Below are positions 6,315-8,698 of a stretch of DNA of 8,698 bases, one piece after another. Under the pieces are notes generated by a model. It did not search any database, was not told where the DNA came from, and saw only the letters and a program-made list of their open reading frames with translations. This DNA is from Actinomycetes bacterium (GTDB lineage: Bacteria > Actinomycetota > Acidimicrobiia > Acidimicrobiales > SZUA-35), in contig JAAETV010000576.1 in NCBI GenBank assembly GCA_024227975.1, positions 1 to 8,698 on the forward strand, read 5' to 3'. The position numbers and the translations under genes are program-made. Within the stretch, counting starts at the first letter, position 1. The number at the start of each line of letters is the position of its first letter.

Positions 6315-7172
6315 ATGAGTGAGCCAGACACCACCGAAGAGACAGTAAGGGTGCCGACGCTACAAGTCGAGCCTGTGCTCAAGGGCCGCGGTTTGGTCAA
6401 GACCTTCGGTCGGGTCATCGGGCTCAACGAGGCTGACATCGATCTCTACCCCGGTGAGGTTCTGGCCGTCATTGGCGACAACGGGGCTGGCAAATCGACC
6501 CTCATCAAGTGCTTCTCCGGAGCTCACGTCCCTGATTCTGGCACCATGGAGGTGGCCGGTCGGGAGGTGTCATTCCGCAACACTCAGGATGCCCGTCAGG
6601 TCGGCATCGAAACCGTCTTCCAGACCTTGGCTGTCTCACCCGCCCTCGACATCGCCAGCAACCTCTACCTCGGGCGTGAGATCCGCAAGCAGGGTTTCGC
6701 CGGTCGCTTCTTCCGCACCCTCGATAAGAAGCGCATGCGGGCCGAGGCCGCCGCTCACCTTCAAGACCTCGGTATCGGCACTATCCAGAACATCACCCAG
6801 ACGGTCGAGACCCTGTCTGGTGGGCAACGCCAAGCCGTGGCCGTGGCTCGGGCCGCCGCCTTCGGCTCCAAGGTCATCATCCTCGACGAGCCAACGGCCG
6901 CCCTCGGGGTGCGCGAATCAGCCCGAGTCCTCCAGCTCATTCATGACCTACGGGAGCGAGGAATGCCGGTAGTGCTGATCTCGCACAATATGCAGCAGGT
7001 GTTCGAAGTAGCAGACCGGATCCATGTCCAGCGTCTCGGTCGCCGAGCCGCCGTCGTCACTCCCCAGACCCACACCATGAATGACGCCGTCGCCATCATG
7101 ACCGGCGCCCTCAGCATCGACGAGACCGACCAGGCCCTCGGCCCCGTCCGAACCCCAGCGGCCACAGCCTGA
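6315..7172 (+). CDS. frcA: Sugar ABC transporter ATP-binding protein, FrcA-like (single domain)
   Basis: This 285-residue cytoplasmic ATPase powers the importer. It has a Walker A GDNGAGKST (54-62), signature LSGGQRQ (167-173), Walker B VIILDEP (187-193) and switch His in SHN (His224). There is one nucleotide-binding domain, unlike RbsA or XylG where two are fused; a homodimer is therefore expected, as for rhizobial FrcA. IETVFQTLAVSPALD and the C-terminal RIHVQRLGRRAAVV, with MTGA at the end, agree closely with FrcA as I remember it. The start at 6315 leaves a two-base gap after frcC. A short Pro/Ala-rich tail ends the protein. In rhizobia a kinase gene, frcK, follows; here the next gene is an unrelated methyltransferase. 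Confidence 0.88.
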   Translation: MSEPDTTEETVRVPTLQVEPVLKGRGLVKTFGRVIGLNEADIDLYPGEVLAVIGDNGAGKSTLIKCFSGAHVPDSGTMEVAGREVSFRNTQDARQVGIETVFQTLAVSPALDIASNLYLGREIRKQGFAGRFFRTLDKKRMRAEAAAHLQDLGIGTIQNITQTVETLSGGQRQAVAVARAAAFGSKVIILDEPTAALGVRESARVLQLIHDLRERGMPVVLISHNMQQVFEVADRIHVQRLGRRAAVVTPQTHTMNDAVAIMTGALSIDETDQALGPVRTPAATA

Positions 7173-7287
7173 TCGAGTGGATCTGATCAGGGTCGCCTCG
7201 TGGCCTGGCGGATCGTGATCTCGTCGACGGGCTCGCTTTTCTGGTGAGGTGGGGGCCGTATTCAGCTGGAGCGTAACATCACGATTG

Positions 7288-7905
7288 ATGAGCGATGTGC
7301 AAGCCGACCTGCGCTCCTACTACGAGGAGGAAGCGAGGCTAGGCCTTCGCCTCGGTCGCCCACCAAAGGGGCCGCGGGCCGAGTTCCTTCAAGAGTTCCT
7401 GACCCTTCTCGAGCAGGAGAAGCGACATTCGGTGCTCGACTTCGGCGCCGGCCCGGCCCGCGACGGCCAAGCCTTCGTCGACGCAGGCCACCCCTATGTG
7501 GGGCTCGACCTGGCTCACGGCAACGGCATTCTGGCGGCTGAAGCTGGAATATCCGTCATCCAGGGTTCGATCGCAGCTCCACCCTTTCGACCCGGTTCGT
7601 TCGATGCCGGCTGGTCGATGAGCACCCTCATGCACATCCCCGAAGACGACACTGCCGCCACCCTGGCCGCCATGGCGACGCCTCTACGGCCTGGAGCTCC
7701 TCTTGCTGTCGGACTCTGGGGTGGCGAGCTTGGCGAGGTGAACGAGACCAACCTCGCCGGGCACCGGCGCCTGTTCAGCCTCCGCCCGTTCGCCTCCAAT
7801 CAGGAGATCCTGGCTACCTGCGGATCTATTGAACGAGCGTCACTGTGGGATATTGGCCCCGCGGGCTGGGAGTACCACACCTTCGTAGTCCGAGCACGAA
7901 GGTAG
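7288..7905 (+). CDS. Class I SAM-dependent methyltransferase
   Basis: This 205-residue soluble protein has the Rossmann methyltransferase core. Motif I is VLDFGAGPARDG (49-60), which binds S-adenosylmethionine; YVGLDLA follows with Asp74 as the likely ribose-binding acid, and the post-II segment is AGWSMSTLMHIPEDD. It resembles the Methyltransf_11/25 type acting on small molecules, but neither substrate nor product can be told. I chose the ATG at 7288 because MSDVQADLRSYYEEEA is a natural start; a GTG at 7249 would add 13 residues, and neither has a strong ribosome-binding site. The 115-base gap after frcA and lack of functional link suggest a separate transcript, although no clear terminator is visible between them. 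Confidence 0.82.
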   Translation: MSDVQADLRSYYEEEARLGLRLGRPPKGPRAEFLQEFLTLLEQEKRHSVLDFGAGPARDGQAFVDAGHPYVGLDLAHGNGILAAEAGISVIQGSIAAPPFRPGSFDAGWSMSTLMHIPEDDTAATLAAMATPLRPGAPLAVGLWGGELGEVNETNLAGHRRLFSLRPFASNQEILATCGSIERASLWDIGPAGWEYHTFVVRARR

Positions 7906-7926
7906 ATGCCTGCCCTTCACCCCAAG

Positions 7927-7954
7927 CTGATCCGCGAGCCCCCGAGCGGCTCAG
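7927..7954. terminator. Hairpin between convergent genes, possible bidirectional terminator
   Basis: CTGATCCGC (7927-7935) pairs with GCGGCTCAG (7946-7954) at eight of nine positions around a 10-base loop. It lies in the 52 bases between the methyltransferase stop and the stop of the minus-strand gene, where a shared terminator is expected. The flanks lack a long T-run, though TTGT follows on the plus strand. Confidence 0.5.
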
Positions 7955-7957
7955 TTG

Positions 7958-8293
7958 TCAGGCGCCGCTGTAGCGGAGGTGGGAGGCAACGATGTCATCG
8001 ACCACCAGAACCAGATCGCCGGATTCGAGGATCTTGCCGTTGGGTTCCAGATCGACGGGTTCGACTCCTTCGATCTCGGCGCCAACCGTCGCCCTCTGGA
8101 GCGGGACCATCGGTAGATCGAAGCTGAAGTAGCCATCGTCGTCTGACACAGCTTTGACCGTCACCCCTTCGCCGTTGATCTCCTGGTAGGCGAACCAGGC
8201 CGTGATGCCCTGAAGGTCCGTCTTGTTCGTCACACCGACCAGCCGCCCGGCAATGGACCGATCTTGTGGCTCCGATTGTGGTGAATCAGCCAT
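7958..8293 (-). CDS. Hypothetical small protein, carboxypeptidase-regulatory-like beta-sandwich
   Basis: This 111-residue acidic protein has no signal peptide or membrane segment. The stretch GRLVGVTN, then VTVKAVSDDDGYFSFDLP (about residues 46-63), has the layout of a carboxypeptidase-regulatory or SpaA-like domain: a decorated beta strand, an acidic D-D-D-G-Y-F turn, then a strand ending in Pro. Such domains are usually extracellular modules, so a free cytoplasmic one is unusual. The start is supported by GGGAG eight bases upstream of the ATG. It lies 85 bases after the MOSC gene remnant on the same strand and may once have shared its transcript. I do not recognise a named family or function. 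Confidence 0.65.
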   Translation of the reverse strand: MADSPQSEPQDRSIAGRLVGVTNKTDLQGITAWFAYQEINGEGVTVKAVSDDDGYFSFDLPMVPLQRATVGAEIEGVEPVDLEPNGKILESGDLVLVVDDIVASHLRYSGA

Positions 8294-8378
8294 GACTCAT
8301 TCTCCCACACCGAACCGGGTGGAACTATGGCATCAGTCGCCAGCTTGGCGATCGCTCTGGTATCGACTGCCGACCGCA

Positions 8379-8698
8379 TCAAGCGACGAGGGTGGCGGGA
8401 GTGCCGACGGCCACGGTGCCGGAACGGCTGACCGAGGCGTAGGCACCGACACAGGAAAACGTTCCATGGTCGTGGAGCTTGATCCTGTTGAGTGATGTAA
8501 CGGCTCGGATCGTGGAGACGCTTCGAGCCAGCCGAGCTGGGGGAGCGACGGCACAACACATCGGGGCGATGGGATGAGCACATTCAAGATCATCTCGTCG
8601 CCGATGAGGAGCTGCTTGCCCGGCCAGTCGTTTTCTTGGAAGGCCGGGCCGTCAATATCTACTACGAGGTTCGGTCGGAATCGGCGTCGGTCACCGCC
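8379..8698 (-). pseudogene. MOSC-domain protein, frameshifted, 5' end outside the window
   Basis: From the right edge, one minus-strand frame reads RRRFRPNLVVDIDG, then FQENDWPGKQLLIGDE, then PSPRCVVPSLP. These are the core motifs of a MOSC domain, including the conserved Cys that binds molybdenum in mARC-type members. The expected C-terminal half (TIRAVTSLNRI, then GTFSCVGAYASVSRSGTVAVG and the stop at 8379-8381) is in another frame. The switch falls near a run of five C on the coding strand (8539-8543). Restoring one base there gives a continuous MOSC domain through SLPPARLARSVSTIR. MOSC proteins bind a pyranopterin molybdenum cofactor and often act in reduction of N-hydroxylated compounds or sulfur transfer. 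Either the gene is broken or the base was lost in sequencing or assembly. Confidence 0.8.

Noticed and set aside
7173..7287. An intrinsic terminator after frcA
   Set aside because: Only short partial pairings such as CAGG with CCTG are present and no T-run follows; I cannot support a terminator here.
8501..8698. A plus-strand open frame running off the right edge with protein-like stretches (for example VVFLEGRAVNIYYEV)
   Set aside because: It has no start codon of the usual kinds after its upstream stop, and the opposite strand encodes unmistakable MOSC motifs over the same bases; it is an antisense shadow.

Overview
The window is GC-rich, mostly coding DNA with GTG as well as ATG starts. 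It carries a Ser/Thr protein kinase lobe fused to an Hsp70 module, a lipoprotein sugar-binding protein and other families common in Actinomycetota. I infer an actinobacterium, possibly of the Acidimicrobiia, but nothing in the window fixes the taxon.

Layout. (1) Positions 3-2000, plus strand: the 3' part of a large gene in which a kinase C-terminal lobe runs in frame into an Hsp70 nucleotide-binding domain and beta substrate-binding domain, with no normal lid. Its 5' end lies outside the window. (2) 2027-3151, minus strand: an MFS transporter converging on it. (3) 3152-4018: a gene-poor stretch of about 870 bases holding an 18-base imperfect inverted repeat, the remnant of a protein with a W-x-S-x-D-G-x-x-W motif, and a dyad upstream of the next operon. 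(4) 4019-7172, plus strand: a three-gene ABC importer whose binding protein, permease and single-domain ATPase match the fructose importer FrcB-FrcC-FrcA in order and in sequence character. Two strong tandem RNA hairpins lie between binding-protein and permease genes. (5) 7288-7905, plus strand: a small class I SAM-dependent methyltransferase. (6) 7958-8293, minus strand: a 111-residue protein with a predicted beta-sandwich of carboxypeptidase-regulatory type. A probable bidirectional terminator separates it from the methyltransferase. (7) 8379-8698, minus strand: the C-terminal part of a MOSC-domain protein, which can be read only by switching frame near a run of five G (five C in the gene) and so appears broken by a one-base deletion.

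How the parts relate. The frc genes form the only clear operon: lipoprotein binder on the outer face of the membrane, permease in it, ATPase on the cytoplasmic side. The two inter-gene hairpins probably let more binding protein be made than permease and ATPase. No sugar kinase or regulator gene is linked. The kinase-Hsp70 chimera is the most unusual protein here: it joins phosphorylation signalling to a chaperone-like module whose ATPase residues are altered. The remaining genes show no evident functional link to one another.
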